Notes under the pieces: generated by a model
Databases searched by the model: none
Seen by the model: the letters and a program-made list of their open reading frames with translations, nothing else
Told to the model about the DNA's origin: nothing
Shown here: one piece after another, positions 46,024 through 55,277 of the stretch
Position numbering within the stretch: position 1 is the stretch's first letter
Layout: every line of letters starts with the position of its first letter
Position numbers and translations under genes: made by a program
Assembly: GCA_018241425.1 (NCBI GenBank)
Contig: JAFEDU010000001.1
Location: 62,001-126,000, forward strand
DNA length: 64,000 nt
Direction: 5' to 3'
Source: Pseudomonadota bacterium
Lineage (GTDB): Bacteria > Pseudomonadota > Gammaproteobacteria > Steroidobacterales > Steroidobacteraceae

Positions 46024-46540
46024 AGCCCCGACACTGCACGCTGCACCGGGCATCACCGCCACGGTCGAACACGGGCTGCCGGTGCTGTCGCTGCGGTACT
46101 TCGACGCGGAGGGAGAGTTCGCGGCCGCGGCGGCCCGCGCGGCCGGCGTGCCCCTGCCGGGGCCCGGGCACGTGGTGCGCAGCGGTCCGTTCATCATGGC
46201 GTGGCGCAGCCCGACCGAGACGCTGTGCCTGGCAGCGCAGGAGGCCGCGCTGGCATTTATCGAACAGGCGCTCGCCGACCACCCGGGCGGCTGCACCGTG
46301 GAACTCACCGGGGCCCTGAGCGCAGTCCACCTCGAGGGCGTCCGGCTCGATGACGTCGTGAGCCGGCTCGGAGGGCTTGCGGGGGCGCCCGCGGTCGGTG
46401 CGACCGCGCGCGCGCGGCTGGCTGACGTGCCCGTGCTGGTATTGCGGCTCGAGACCGAGGGCGCGTCGCTCCTGGTGGAGCGGCCCCTGGCCGAACACCT
46501 CGAGGGGTGGATCCGCGAGACGCTGCTCGACCTCGCCTGA
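46016..46540 (+). CDS. soxG: Sarcosine oxidase gamma subunit
   Basis: A 174-residue final subunit of the soxBDAG complex, overlapping soxA by eight bases. It has the weakly conserved gamma pattern: a start rich in strands, WRSPTETLCLA in the middle, GALSAVHLEGV, and a GcvT-like C-terminal strand VPVLVLRLETEGASLLVER. No serine hydroxymethyltransferase or folate genes accompany the operon in this window. Confidence 0.92.
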   Translation: MAEAPTLHAAPGITATVEHGLPVLSLRYFDAEGEFAAAAARAAGVPLPGPGHVVRSGPFIMAWRSPTETLCLAAQEAALAFIEQALADHPGGCTVELTGALSAVHLEGVRLDDVVSRLGGLAGAPAVGATARARLADVPVLVLRLETEGASLLVERPLAEHLEGWIRETLLDLA

Positions 46541-46615
46541 GAAATCATTGCGGGCGGTGACGTCCGCCATTTCGGCCATAATCGCCCTCCCGTTGGCCCG
46601 CCCGAGTCCTTTCAT

Positions 46616-48307
46616 ATGACCCGAAACGCATCGTGGTCCGCGATCCGTCGGCTTGGCGCGCTGGGGCTGGCGCTTGTGATCGCCTCGGGTGCGCCCGCGG
46701 GTCTTCAGGCTCAGGGGCTCGATGCCATCCAGGCGCAGATCGCAGCCCAGATCCCCACCGCGGACCGAATGATCGGTAAGCCGGCGCTGCGCCACGGCGC
46801 ACTGCAGGCCCTCGGAGCCCTGTACGCGAACAACGCTGACAGCCCGCTGTGGAGCCACGAGGGCTCCGTGACCCCGCAGGCGCTCGCGCTCCTCCTCGAG
46901 ATCCAGAACGCCGAAAGCTACGGCCTGCGCCCGAAGGACTATGCCGCTTCCGACCTCGGGCACCTGGCCGACCAGGCGCGCCAGGGCGGTCCCGGGCACG
47001 AGCAGCGCCTCGCGCACTTCGACCTCTACCTCACGGTCGCGGCGCTCGAGTTCGTGAGCGACCTGCACTTCGGACGCGTCTCGCCGGAGGCCGCGGGCTT
47101 CCAGCTGCCGGAGGCCCGCGAACCGTTCGACCTGAAGCAGGCACTGCTCGGCATCGCGGGTGCGCCCGACATGCCCGGGGCGATGGCCGCGGTCGAGCCG
47201 GTGTTCTACCACTACAAGCTGCTGAAGGAGGCGCTCGGGCGCTACCGGCATCTCGCCCAGGAGGGGCCGTACCTGCCGTTGCCGGCCCCGCCCAGGACGC
47301 TCAAGCCCGGGGATGCTTATGCGGGCTCAGGAACGCTGCGCCACCGCCTCGAGGTGATGGGGGACGTCCCTGCCGGGACCGCGGGCGCCGAGGGCGTATT
47401 CGACGCGCAGCTTAGCGCGGGCGTGAAGAACTACCAGCTCCGCCACGGCCTCACCCCCGACGGCTCGCTCGGCAAGGCAACGCTGGCGGCGCTCGCGGTG
47501 CCGCTCGCGCAGCGCATCCGCCAGATCACGCTCACGCTCGAGCGCTGGCGCTGGCTGCCGCCGTTCAAGACGCCGCCGATCATCGTCAACATCCCGCAGT
47601 TCCGGCTGTTCGCCTTTCGCAGCACCGAGGACCGCGCCGCGGACATCCTGCAGATGAACGTGATCGTGGGACGCACCTTCACGCGTACGCAGACCCCGGT
47701 CTTCGAGGGCGACATGCGTTACGTGGTGCTGCGTCCCTACTGGGACGTGCCGACCAGCATCACACGCAACGAGCTCCTGCCGAAGATCCGCGCGCACGCC
47801 TCCTACCTCGACAAGGAGCGGCTGGAGATCGTGAACGGGCAGGGTGACAACTCCCCCGTCGTGGCGCCGACGCCGGAGAACCTCGGCCTGCTCGCCGCCG
47901 GAAGGCTGCGGCTCCGGCAACAGCCGGGCGAGGACAATGCCCTCGGGCTCGCGAAGTTCGTGTTCCCAAACAGCTACAACGTCTACCTGCACTCGACGCC
48001 CGCGCACCAGCTGTTCCGGGAGCCGGTGCGCGCGTTCAGTCATGGCTGCATCCGCGTGGCCGATCCGGTCGCACTCGCGGAACTGGTGCTGAAGAATGCC
48101 CCGGGGGACTGGACGCGCGAGAAGATCCAGTCGGTGATGAACGGCAACCAGACGTCGGTGCGCATCAACCTGACGCGGCCGATCCAGGTACTGATCCTTT
48201 ACGCGACCGCGCTTGCCACCGAGGCAGGACCGGTGCTGTTCTTCAACGACATCTATGGGTATGACCGGCGCCTGGAGCAGCAGCTCGGGTTGCCGCCGGT
48301 CCACTGA
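46616..48307 (+). CDS. YcbB-like L,D-transpeptidase
   Basis: A 563-residue periplasmic enzyme that makes 3-3 cross-links in peptidoglycan. Signal peptide to about residue 32; scaffold domain 40-240; peptidoglycan-binding fold near 255-300 (AGVKNYQLRHGLTPDGSLGKATL); YkuD catalytic domain from about 330, with catalytic stretch HSTPAHQLF then AFSHGCIRV, nucleophile Cys478. Length and order match YcbB (LdtD). It converges on a YcbK-like endopeptidase, 13 bases apart. In Escherichia coli ycbB and ycbK are also neighbours, and YcbK (MepK) cleaves the 3-3 bonds that L,D-transpeptidases form. Confidence 0.94.
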   Translation: MTRNASWSAIRRLGALGLALVIASGAPAGLQAQGLDAIQAQIAAQIPTADRMIGKPALRHGALQALGALYANNADSPLWSHEGSVTPQALALLLEIQNAESYGLRPKDYAASDLGHLADQARQGGPGHEQRLAHFDLYLTVAALEFVSDLHFGRVSPEAAGFQLPEAREPFDLKQALLGIAGAPDMPGAMAAVEPVFYHYKLLKEALGRYRHLAQEGPYLPLPAPPRTLKPGDAYAGSGTLRHRLEVMGDVPAGTAGAEGVFDAQLSAGVKNYQLRHGLTPDGSLGKATLAALAVPLAQRIRQITLTLERWRWLPPFKTPPIIVNIPQFRLFAFRSTEDRAADILQMNVIVGRTFTRTQTPVFEGDMRYVVLRPYWDVPTSITRNELLPKIRAHASYLDKERLEIVNGQGDNSPVVAPTPENLGLLAAGRLRLRQQPGEDNALGLAKFVFPNSYNVYLHSTPAHQLFREPVRAFSHGCIRVADPVALAELVLKNAPGDWTREKIQSVMNGNQTSVRINLTRPIQVLILYATALATEAGPVLFFNDIYGYDRRLEQQLGLPPVH

Positions 48308-48320
48308 CCGGCCGCGGGGC

Positions 48321-48881
48321 TCACCAGTAGCGGACGCGGCCGTTGTCGACGTGCACGAAATCCGAGGCTGCGTAGTAGCCGACGCCGCCGCGACCTAGGT
48401 TGCGAGCGAGGTCCCGCAGCCGGGCGGTCGCGATTCCCGGCAGCCGGACGTCGATGGCCCGGCCTTCCAGGTGCATGCTGTGCTCGGCGACGCCGTTCGA
48501 GCGCGCCCTGAGCATCGCGTTGGTGTGCGGCGAGCGGTAGCCGCAGATGACCTCGAAGGCCTGGGAGCTGCCGGTGCGCAGCCGCAGGTCCGCGAGGATG
48601 TCCAGGACCGCGGGGTCGATCGCCCGGACGTCCCCGGTACGGAAGTCGCGCAGCACGTAGCTGATGCGGTCGAGCTCGTCCGGCACGTACGCATCGCCAC
48701 GGAAATAGGTGCTGGTCAGGCGCTCCCCGGTGTGCGTGTGCACGAAGGACAGGGAGCGCGAAGCCCCCGGCGCCGCCCAAACCCGTGCGGCCGGTACGCA
48801 CGCGACCGCCACGGCGCAACTGCGCGCGATCAAGCTGCGGCGCGAGAGGGCGGGGGCGGGCGGGAGCGGTCGGCGTGACAC
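48321..48881 (-). CDS. YcbK-like DUF882 peptidoglycan endopeptidase (M15 fold) with Tat signal
   Basis: A 186-residue zinc peptidase. The GTG start begins a twin-arginine signal (SRRSLIARSC then a hydrophobic run to about 36), as in YcbK. The active-site pattern is clear: GYRSPHTN, His134-x2-His137 with LEGRAIDV giving Asp144, and His177 in DFVHVDNGRVRYW. Family members of this size (MepK) hydrolyse meso-DAP-meso-DAP bonds. It sits downstream of glpK on the same strand but 110 bases away, with a TATGAT -10-like box in the gap, so it likely has its own promoter. Confidence 0.92.
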   Translation of the reverse strand: MSRRPLPPAPALSRRSLIARSCAVAVACVPAARVWAAPGASRSLSFVHTHTGERLTSTYFRGDAYVPDELDRISYVLRDFRTGDVRAIDPAVLDILADLRLRTGSSQAFEVICGYRSPHTNAMLRARSNGVAEHSMHLEGRAIDVRLPGIATARLRDLARNLGRGGVGYYAASDFVHVDNGRVRYW

Positions 48882-48991
48882 GGTCTGTTAAGTCCTCATC
48901 CTTGGACCAAAATCATACGTGAGGAGACCCCCACCGGGTACCTGTCGTGCGTCACAGACGCGGCGCATTAAGTCGTGCGCTGCCCTCCGGG

Positions 48992-50479
48992 TCACCCCGC
49001 GAGTAGGGTGCGCTTCAGTGCGAGCTCCCAGCCGCGCAGAAGTTCCCCGCGGCGGGCCGCGGCCATGCGGGGGGAGAAGGCCGCCTGCGGGCGCCAGATC
49101 CGGGCGATCTCACCGAGGTCGCTCCACACCCCGGTGGCAAGTCCTGCGAGGAAGGCGGCTCCGAGGGCCGTGGTCTCCAGCTCGTACGGCCGCTCGACCC
49201 GCGCCTCGAGCACATCCGCGAGGAACTGGCAGAACCAGTCGTTGGCCGCCATGCCGCCGTCCACGCGGATCGCCGCGGTGGCCTGCGCGCCGTCGCGCGC
49301 CATCGCCTGGGTGAGGTCGCGCGTCTGATACGCCACCGACTCCAGCGCTGCGCGCGCGAGGTGCGCCGGTCCCGCATCGAGGGTGAGGCCGCAGATCAGC
49401 CCGCGCGCATTCGGATCCCAGTGGGGGGCTCCCAGTCCCACGAACGCGGGGACCATGTACACCCCATGGTCGTCCGGCACGGTGCCGGCACGCGCCTGGG
49501 TGTCGGCGGCACTGGCGATGACCTTCAGCCCGTCGCGCAGCCACTTGACCGCCGCCCCGGCGACGAAGATGGAGCCCTCCATGGCGTAGCTCATGCGGCC
49601 GCCGATCCGGTAGGCGGCCGTCGTGAGCATCCGGTTGGCCGAGGTCACCGCGGTGCTCCCGGTGTTGAGCAGCAGAAAGCAGCCGGTGCCGTAGGTGGAC
49701 TTGGCCATCCCGGGCTCAAAGCACGCCTGCCCGATCAGCGCGGCCTGCTGGTCGCCGGCGATGCCGGCGATGGGCAGCGCACTCTCGAGCACGCCCGCGG
49801 CGGTGGTGCCATAGACCTCGCTGCTGTCGCGCACCTGGGGCAGGAGCGCCCGCGGCACCCGCAAGAGCTCGAGCAGCTCGTCCTCCCACTGCTGCGTGTG
49901 GATGTCGAACAGCAGCGTGCGCGAGGCGTTGGTCACGTCGGTGGCGTGCACGGCCCCGCCGGTCAGCCGCCACAGGAGGAAGCTGTCGATGGTGCCGAAG
50001 GCGAGCTCACCGCGCTCGGCGCGCGCACGGGCACCGGGGACGTGGTCCAGGATCCAGGCGACCTTGGTGCCCGAGAAATAGGGATCAAGCAGGAGCCCGG
50101 TGCGGCGCTGCACCAGCCCCTCCGCGCCCTGCGCCTTGAGCTTCGCGCAGACCTCCGCCGTGCGCCGGTCCTGCCAGACGATGGCGCGATGGATCGGCTT
50201 GCCGGTGGCACGCTCCCAGACCACGGTCGTTTCGCGCTGGTTGGTGATGCCGAGCGCGTGCAGGGCCTGCGCGCCGCCGACCTGGGCGGCGGCCTCGCGC
50301 ACGGTGGCGAGCGTGTCGCGCCAGATGTCCTCGGCATCGTGCTCGACCCAGCCGGAGGCCGGGTAGTGCTGTGCGAACTCGCGGCGCGCGATGGCGAGGC
50401 TGCGTCCCTGGGTGTCGAAGACGATGGCACGGGTGGAGGTAGTGCCCTGGTCGATGGCGAGGAGCTGGGTGCTGGCCAC
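48992..50479 (-). CDS. glpK: Glycerol kinase
   Basis: A 495-residue FGGY kinase that phosphorylates glycerol to sn-glycerol-3-phosphate. The GTG start (GGAGAA seven bases upstream) gives [17 protein letters not shown], the N-terminal phosphate loop. [19 protein letters not shown] and AIVWQDRRT bind glycerol, [12 protein letters not shown] and the [15 protein letters not shown] region bind ATP. Length matches the Escherichia coli enzyme. It follows glpF by 29 bases on the same strand, forming a glpFK operon; no glpD or glpR is in the window. Confidence 0.97.
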   Translation of the reverse strand: MASTQLLAIDQGTTSTRAIVFDTQGRSLAIARREFAQHYPASGWVEHDAEDIWRDTLATVREAAAQVGGAQALHALGITNQRETTVVWERATGKPIHRAIVWQDRRTAEVCAKLKAQGAEGLVQRRTGLLLDPYFSGTKVAWILDHVPGARARAERGELAFGTIDSFLLWRLTGGAVHATDVTNASRTLLFDIHTQQWEDELLELLRVPRALLPQVRDSSEVYGTTAAGVLESALPIAGIAGDQQAALIGQACFEPGMAKSTYGTGCFLLLNTGSTAVTSANRMLTTAAYRIGGRMSYAMEGSIFVAGAAVKWLRDGLKVIASAADTQARAGTVPDDHGVYMVPAFVGLGAPHWDPNARGLICGLTLDAGPAHLARAALESVAYQTRDLTQAMARDGAQATAAIRVDGGMAANDWFCQFLADVLEARVERPYELETTALGAAFLAGLATGVWSDLGEIARIWRPQAAFSPRMAAARRGELLRGWELALKRTLLAG

Positions 50480-50508
50480 GTGCGGTTCTCCGGTGGGCGG
50501 GCGAAGCT

Positions 50509-51306
50509 TCAGTGGCGCGGGGGCAGGAACGGCCGGACCGCGAACTGGTAGAGGCCGCCGCCGGCCACGCCCCCGATGAACGGGGCTGCGACCGGGACCC
50601 ACCAGTAGTTGCCGGGGGCGGGCAGGGCCTGCTGACCCCATCCGGCCACGAAGCAGAACAGGCGCGGGCCAAAATCACGCGCGGGATTGATCGGCCACGC
50701 CTCGAGGTACCCGGCGCAGGCGCCGATGGTGGCCACCAGGAGCCCGATCATGAGGGCGCCCGTGTTGGCCTGCGGGGCGAGCGTGTTGAACTGCTCGGTG
50801 ATGGCGAACACGCCCAGCACCAGGAAGCCGGTGAGCACGATCTCGTCCATGAAGGCGTGTCCGCGGGTGATGCCCTCGCCGGGATGGGTGAAGAACACGC
50901 CGGCGGCGCCACCATCACCGGCGCGCGTGAAGTGGTGCAGCAGGTTGTAGTGGTCGATAACCGGTTCGAAGAGCAGGTAGACCAGGGCCGCCCCGAGGAA
51001 GGCTCCCAGCACCTGGGCCGCGATGTACGGCAGCACCTTGCGGCGCGGAAAGCCGCGGTACACCGTGAGGGCGAGCGTCACCGCAGGATTGGCGTGGGTC
51101 CCGGAGACCGCGCCGGTCACGTAGATGGCGAGGGTGACGGCAAGTCCCCAGGCGATGCACACACCCCAGTAGGCGTTGACGTATGGGCTCGGATCGTAGA
51201 GCACGTACATCGCGGCCACCGAGTCCCCGAGTGCGAGGATGATGAACGTGGCGAGGCACTCGCCGATGAGTTCGCCGAGGCGCACGCGGGCCGGTAGCTC
51301 TGGCAT
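50509..51306 (-). CDS. glpF: Glycerol uptake facilitator (aquaglyceroporin)
   Basis: A 265-residue MIP-family channel with six helices and the two half-helix motifs [13 protein letters not shown] and [13 protein letters not shown]. The Asp after NPAR is the hallmark of the glycerol-conducting subgroup. The long loop between TM3 and TM4 also fits GlpF. ATG 51306 is preceded by GGGGGGA; an upstream TTG at 51318 is in frame but lies in the ribosome site. First gene of glpFK. Confidence 0.96.
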   Translation of the reverse strand: MPELPARVRLGELIGECLATFIILALGDSVAAMYVLYDPSPYVNAYWGVCIAWGLAVTLAIYVTGAVSGTHANPAVTLALTVYRGFPRRKVLPYIAAQVLGAFLGAALVYLLFEPVIDHYNLLHHFTRAGDGGAAGVFFTHPGEGITRGHAFMDEIVLTGFLVLGVFAITEQFNTLAPQANTGALMIGLLVATIGACAGYLEAWPINPARDFGPRLFCFVAGWGQQALPAPGNYWWVPVAAPFIGGVAGGGLYQFAVRPFLPPRH

Positions 51307-51403
51307 GGATCCCCCCAAGAGCCGGGAGCGTCGCCGAGAATGGGGTTCGGTTCAAGCGGCGCCGGCGATGAACCCGGCCTGAATGGCGCTGCCGGTCGGG
51401 TCA

Positions 51404-51416
51404 GTGGCCAGGCCAC
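51404..51416. promoter_or_regulatory. 13-base palindrome upstream of glpF
   Basis: GTGGCC-A-GGCCAC lies about 100 bases upstream of glpF and of the divergent small exported protein gene. A regulator site is possible; nothing links it to a known GlpR operator. Confidence 0.3.
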
Positions 51417-51510
51417 GTCAACTGAAGAACTGCCGAGGCGTTCAGGCTTGCGCAAGGCGCCCGCACGTGGAGTGCGCGTCGTCGAACGAACTTAATTCAG
51501 GAGGATCCGC

Positions 51511-51966
51511 ATGAGACTGAAATCCCTGCTTCTGGCCTCGGTCGTCGCCTTCATGGCGTGGGGCTCGGCGAACGCCGACCTGCCGGGCAAGCACCCGTAC
51601 TACCTGCACGCGCTGACGGACCTGCGCAGCGCGCGCTGGATGCTGAACCACCGGCCGGGCGATGCGGCCATCAGCGCGAACGAGGACGTCGCGATCACCG
51701 AGATCAACAAGGCGATCGGCGAGATCAAGCGGGCGGCCATCGATGACGGCAAGAACATCGAGGACCACCCGGCGATGGACGTGCCGGCCGACGCGCGCGG
51801 CCGCCTGCACAAGGCGCTCGAGATCCTGAACAAGGTCCACGCGGACGTCGCCCGCGAGGAGGACGATCCGCTGACCCGCCAGCTGCGTGACAAGGCGGTG
51901 GTCCACATCGATGCCGCCATCACCGCGACCCAGGGCGCCATCACGGCGGTGGAGACCCACCAGTAG
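51511..51966 (+). CDS. Small exported helical protein of unknown function
   Basis: A 151-residue protein with a consensus AGGAGG site and a signal peptide cleaved near ANADLP. The mature part is almost all amphipathic helix (YYLHALTDLRSARWMLNHRP, IGEIKRAAIDDGKN, LHKALEILNKVHADV, HIDAAITATQGAI), resembling four-helix-bundle periplasmic proteins. Several His and acidic residues could bind a metal. Family not recognised. A strong hairpin terminator follows, so it is a single-gene unit that is probably well expressed. Confidence 0.82.
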   Translation: MRLKSLLLASVVAFMAWGSANADLPGKHPYYLHALTDLRSARWMLNHRPGDAAISANEDVAITEINKAIGEIKRAAIDDGKNIEDHPAMDVPADARGRLHKALEILNKVHADVAREEDDPLTRQLRDKAVVHIDAAITATQGAITAVETHQ

Positions 51967-51989
51967 CCCTCAAGGCTCAAGGAGCCTAA

Positions 51990-52025
51990 ACCCGCCGGGC
52001 CGGCAGGGGCCCGGCGGGTGCTTTC
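51990..52025 (+). terminator. Strong GC-rich hairpin terminator
   Basis: An 11-pair perfect stem (51991-52001 with 52008-52018) and a six-base loop follow the small exported protein gene; a short T-rich stretch (GCTTTC) comes after. A smaller hairpin, GGCTC-AAG-GAGCC, lies just before it at 51974-51986. Confidence 0.7.
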
Positions 52026-52297
52026 GCCGCACGCCCTGATGCGTGCGCGCAACATCCCGCCCATGAACCCGTCAGGGATTCATTTTCCTGCAACACAAGC
52101 GTGTAATCGTCCCGCAGCGCGGGGGGACGGCCGGTCGCCGGTCACCCGCGGGGCAGCCCCGTAATACCTTTTTCAGATAGGGCTATTCAAATTTAGACTT
52201 TCCGCGCCCTTACAGGTGTGGAAAGCTCCGCAGGCGCAGTTGTGCGTGCATCGCAATGCCGGTCCTGAGAAGGGCATGCGGGCGCGGAAGCGGCTGT

Positions 52298-52313
52298 GTC
52301 ATACGCGTATGAC
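52298..52313. promoter_or_regulatory. Perfect 16-base palindrome (operator candidate)
   Basis: GTCATACGCGTATGAC is fully self-complementary and ends eight bases before the likely -35 element of the receptor gene. Length and symmetry fit a GntR, LacI or TetR-type dimer site; no regulator gene is adjacent. Confidence 0.55.
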
Positions 52314-52320
52314 GTGTTTG

Positions 52321-52355
52321 TTCAAGCGCCACCCCCCCGAGTGGTATAGAACTCG
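52321..52355 (+). promoter_or_regulatory. Candidate promoter of the TonB receptor
   Basis: TTCAAG (52321-52326), an 18-base spacer and TATAGA (52345-52350). The -10 is bracketed by the inverted repeat CGAGT (52338-52342) and ACTCG (52351-52355), a second possible operator. The predicted leader is about 75 bases. Confidence 0.45.
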
Positions 52356-52432
52356 ATGGGGGAGCCGCCCGGGGAGGCGGTTGCGCACTCGAGTGGGGAA
52401 TTCACAACCAATACCCTCAGGGGGCAATGACG

Positions 52433-55186
52433 ATGAAGCCTAATCCGAAGATCTCAGCAGCCGTAGCCGCGATCCTCAGTGCGACCAGCACGGGGTTCGT
52501 CATGGCGGCGGCGCCCGGCGACCAAGAAAGCGCCACCGCCAGCTCCGAGGGCCTTACCGAAGTGGTGGTGACCGCGACCCGCCGGTCCGAGAGCATCCAG
52601 GACGTTCCGATCACGGTTCAGGCCATCACCGGCGAGCAGCTCAAGGAGCTGAACGTCGTCTCCTTCAACGACCTGATGAAATACACCCCGAACGTTACCT
52701 TCAGCGGTAACGGTCCCGGCACCGGCAACATCTTCATGCGCGGCCTGGGCGGCGTCGGCTCGGGCAACCAGTCGCAGTCGACCACCGCTCCCTTCCCGAA
52801 CGTCGGCCTGTACCTCGACGAGCAGTCGATGCAGTTCCCGGCCCGTAACAACGACGTGTACCTGGTCGACATGGAGCGCGTCGAGATCCTCGAAGGCCCG
52901 CAGGGCACGCTCTTCGGCGGCGGCGCACAGGCCGGCGCCGTGCGCTACATCACCAACAAGCCGCGCTTCGATGCGACCTCAGGTGAGGTGAATGCCGGTT
53001 ACGGCATCACCGCCGGCGGCGACCCGAACACGACGCTGAACGCGGTGCTGAACGTGCCGCTCACCGACACCTTCGCCCTGCGCGGGGTGATCTTCTCCGA
53101 GCGCCGCGGCGGCTACATCGACAACGTCCCCTCGACCATCGGCTACTTCCCGGGGACGATTCCCCACGACTCGGGCGGTAACCCCACCGGCAACAACTAT
53201 GCCCTCGCCGGCAGCAACACCAACAGCGTGACGTACCAGGGCGCCCGCCTGTCGGCGCTGTGGAAGGTCAACGACAACTGGGACGTGCTGGTCCAGCAGA
53301 ACTACCAGAACATGGAGGCCGACGGGTACTTCTACGCCTACCCGACGGGCACCGACGGCGCGACGCTCGGCAACTACCAGATCACGGCCTTCACGCCCGC
53401 GTACACCAAGGACCGTTACGAGAGCACCGCCTGGACGGTCAACGGCAAGATCAACGACCAGTTGAGCGTGCTGTACACCGGCAGCTACATGGTGCGCAAC
53501 ATCGATGGTCAGCAGGACTACTCGAACTACATGCGCAGCGTGGTGGGTTCCTACTACGCCTGCATCGGCAGCGGCGCGGGCTACTTCAACCAGAACAACT
53601 TCCCGAACCAGCTGACCGGCCACAAGCTGCAGTGCTACCCCTCGGTCGGGGACTGGCATGACACGACCCGCAACACGCACCAGAGCCATGAGATCCGCCT
53701 GAGCACCAATGCGGACAACCGCTTCCGCGGCCTGTTCGGCGCGTACTGGGAGAAGTTCGTCATCGACGACGACATGAACTTCAACTACCTGGCGATCCCG
53801 CAGTGCAACAGCCAGGCGATCGTCGATGCGGCCGTCGCCGGCACGGGACCTGACTGTCTGTCGGCCGTCGGCCCGATCGCCGGTTCCTGGGCCAGTGACC
53901 CGAGCCTGCGCACCAACAACAACACCGCCTTCGGTGAGGACGTGCAGCGCGGCTACAAGCAGACCGCGGCCTTCACGTCGCTGGACTTCGACATCATCCC
54001 GAAGACCCTGACGATCACCGCCGGCTACCGCTGGTACCACTACGATGAGTTCGAGCACGGCTCGGAGTACTACAGCGAGTCCACCAGCGGGTCATTCAGC
54101 CCGAGCGGCCAGGGGCTGGTGGTCAACCACCTCAACGGTGTGTGCACCAACGCCGGCCTGTGCGGCTTCCCGATCGCGCTGGACAAGACCGAGACCGGCC
54201 ACCGCTGGCGCGGCAACCTGACCTGGCACATCACCCAGGACCTGATGGCGTACTACACCTACTCGGAAGGGTTCCGCCCGGGCGGCTTCAACCGCACGGC
54301 TTCGGTCCCCGGACAGGCCCCGTCGCTGGCCGGCGTCGCCAAGTACTGCGGCGCGGCTTCCACGGATCCGCGCTGCCTGGTGGGCGGTTCGCTCTACGGT
54401 CAGAACACGAGCCAGTTCAACAAGCCGGCCGGCTATGACTCGGACCAGCTGACCAACCACGAGGTGGGTATCAAGTCCGAGTGGTTCGAGCATCACCTGC
54501 TGGTCAACCTGTCCGGCTACGTGATGAAGTGGAGCAACATCCAGCTGCCGCTGTTCGATCCCGTGCACCTGGGTAACACCACCTTCGACGTCAACGGACC
54601 GACCTACAAGGTCAAGGGCATCGAGGTGCAGTTCATGGCGAAGCTCTTCGCGGGCTTCAGCCTCGAGGGTTCGAGCTCGATCAACAGCTCCGAGCAGACG
54701 AGCGCACCCTGCCTGCCGAGCAACCGCGTGTCGCCGTACAACCCGACCCCGCTGGGACAGTGCATCACGACGGTCAAGGGCCTGGCCTACACCAACCCGT
54801 ACGGCGTCCTGGGCACGCGTCCGCCGTTCTCGCCGCCGTGGATGTTCAACCTGCGCGCGCGTTACGACTGGACCATGGGGAACTACCACCCGTTTGCCTG
54901 GGTGGGAGCCAGCCACATCGGCCCGCAGAGCAACGAGCCGGCGAGCTTCCCGAGCGGCGAGGGTGTGACCAACCCGACGACCACGCTCCTGCGCTACGAC
55001 ATTCCGAGCTACACCACCTACGACGCCGCCCTGGGCGTGGCGAAGGACCAGTGGACCGCTCAGATTGCCGGCAGCAACATCAGCAATCAGTACGGACCGT
55101 CGAACATCACCTCCGGGCAGTTCATCCAGGCCCAGGTCCCGCTGCGTCCGCGGGTGATCATGTTCCAGGTCGGCTACAAGTTCTGA
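52433..55186 (+). CDS. TonB-dependent outer-membrane receptor
   Basis: A 917-residue outer-membrane transporter. ATG 52433 lies eight bases after AGGGGG; the ATG six bases earlier is too close to that site. Signal peptide ends near VMAAAP. The mature N-terminus has LTEVVVTATRRSESIQDVP, then plug stretches VQAITGEQLKELN, NIFMRGLG, DMERVEILEGPQGTLFGGGAQAGAVRYI. The barrel ends VGYKF with terminal Phe. Extracellular loops are Asn/Gly/Tyr-rich with several Cys pairs. Such plugs are common in gammaproteobacterial receptors of unknown ligand. The gene has its own regulated promoter region and a strong terminator, and is followed by two TPR-sulfotransferases, a common partner in receptor loci. Confidence 0.96.
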   Translation: MKPNPKISAAVAAILSATSTGFVMAAAPGDQESATASSEGLTEVVVTATRRSESIQDVPITVQAITGEQLKELNVVSFNDLMKYTPNVTFSGNGPGTGNIFMRGLGGVGSGNQSQSTTAPFPNVGLYLDEQSMQFPARNNDVYLVDMERVEILEGPQGTLFGGGAQAGAVRYITNKPRFDATSGEVNAGYGITAGGDPNTTLNAVLNVPLTDTFALRGVIFSERRGGYIDNVPSTIGYFPGTIPHDSGGNPTGNNYALAGSNTNSVTYQGARLSALWKVNDNWDVLVQQNYQNMEADGYFYAYPTGTDGATLGNYQITAFTPAYTKDRYESTAWTVNGKINDQLSVLYTGSYMVRNIDGQQDYSNYMRSVVGSYYACIGSGAGYFNQNNFPNQLTGHKLQCYPSVGDWHDTTRNTHQSHEIRLSTNADNRFRGLFGAYWEKFVIDDDMNFNYLAIPQCNSQAIVDAAVAGTGPDCLSAVGPIAGSWASDPSLRTNNNTAFGEDVQRGYKQTAAFTSLDFDIIPKTLTITAGYRWYHYDEFEHGSEYYSESTSGSFSPSGQGLVVNHLNGVCTNAGLCGFPIALDKTETGHRWRGNLTWHITQDLMAYYTYSEGFRPGGFNRTASVPGQAPSLAGVAKYCGAASTDPRCLVGGSLYGQNTSQFNKPAGYDSDQLTNHEVGIKSEWFEHHLLVNLSGYVMKWSNIQLPLFDPVHLGNTTFDVNGPTYKVKGIEVQFMAKLFAGFSLEGSSSINSSEQTSAPCLPSNRVSPYNPTPLGQCITTVKGLAYTNPYGVLGTRPPFSPPWMFNLRARYDWTMGNYHPFAWVGASHIGPQSNEPASFPSGEGVTNPTTTLLRYDIPSYTTYDAALGVAKDQWTAQIAGSNISNQYGPSNITSGQFIQAQVPLRPRVIMFQVGYKF

Positions 55187-55232
55187 TCGTAAGAGCTTGA
55201 GCCACCGGCAGTTTGCCGGTTGAGCTAAAATC

Positions 55233-55271
55233 GGGGCGGGTCCTTGCGACGGGACCCGCCCCTTTTTCTTT
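55233..55271 (+). terminator. Strong rho-independent terminator
   Basis: An 11-pair perfect stem (55233-55243 with 55252-55262), an eight-base loop and TTTTTCTTT form a textbook terminator after the TonB receptor. A second small hairpin, CCGGCA-GTT-TGCCGG, precedes it (55205-55219). It ends only six bases before the start of the next gene. Confidence 0.92.
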
Positions 55272-55277
55272 ATAGAA

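Larger units (their letters stand above)
52026..52432. other. About 400-base regulatory region upstream of a TonB receptor
   Basis: No coding sequence is visible. An AT-rich island (about 52160-52205, including CTATTCAAATTTAGAC) stands out in the GC-rich background. It is followed by a perfect 16-base palindrome, a likely promoter, and a leader that can fold (GCCGCC with GGCGGT near 52364-52381; ACTCGA with TCGAGT outside it). Confidence 0.6.

Noticed and set aside
43120..46548. Open frame of 1142 codons on the minus strand across soxA-soxG
   Set aside because: Fully antisense to the sarcosine oxidase genes; no recognisable domain and no ribosome site.
48992..51306. Full glp regulon
   Set aside because: Only glpF and glpK are present; no glpD, glpR or glpT in the window, so no wider claim is made.
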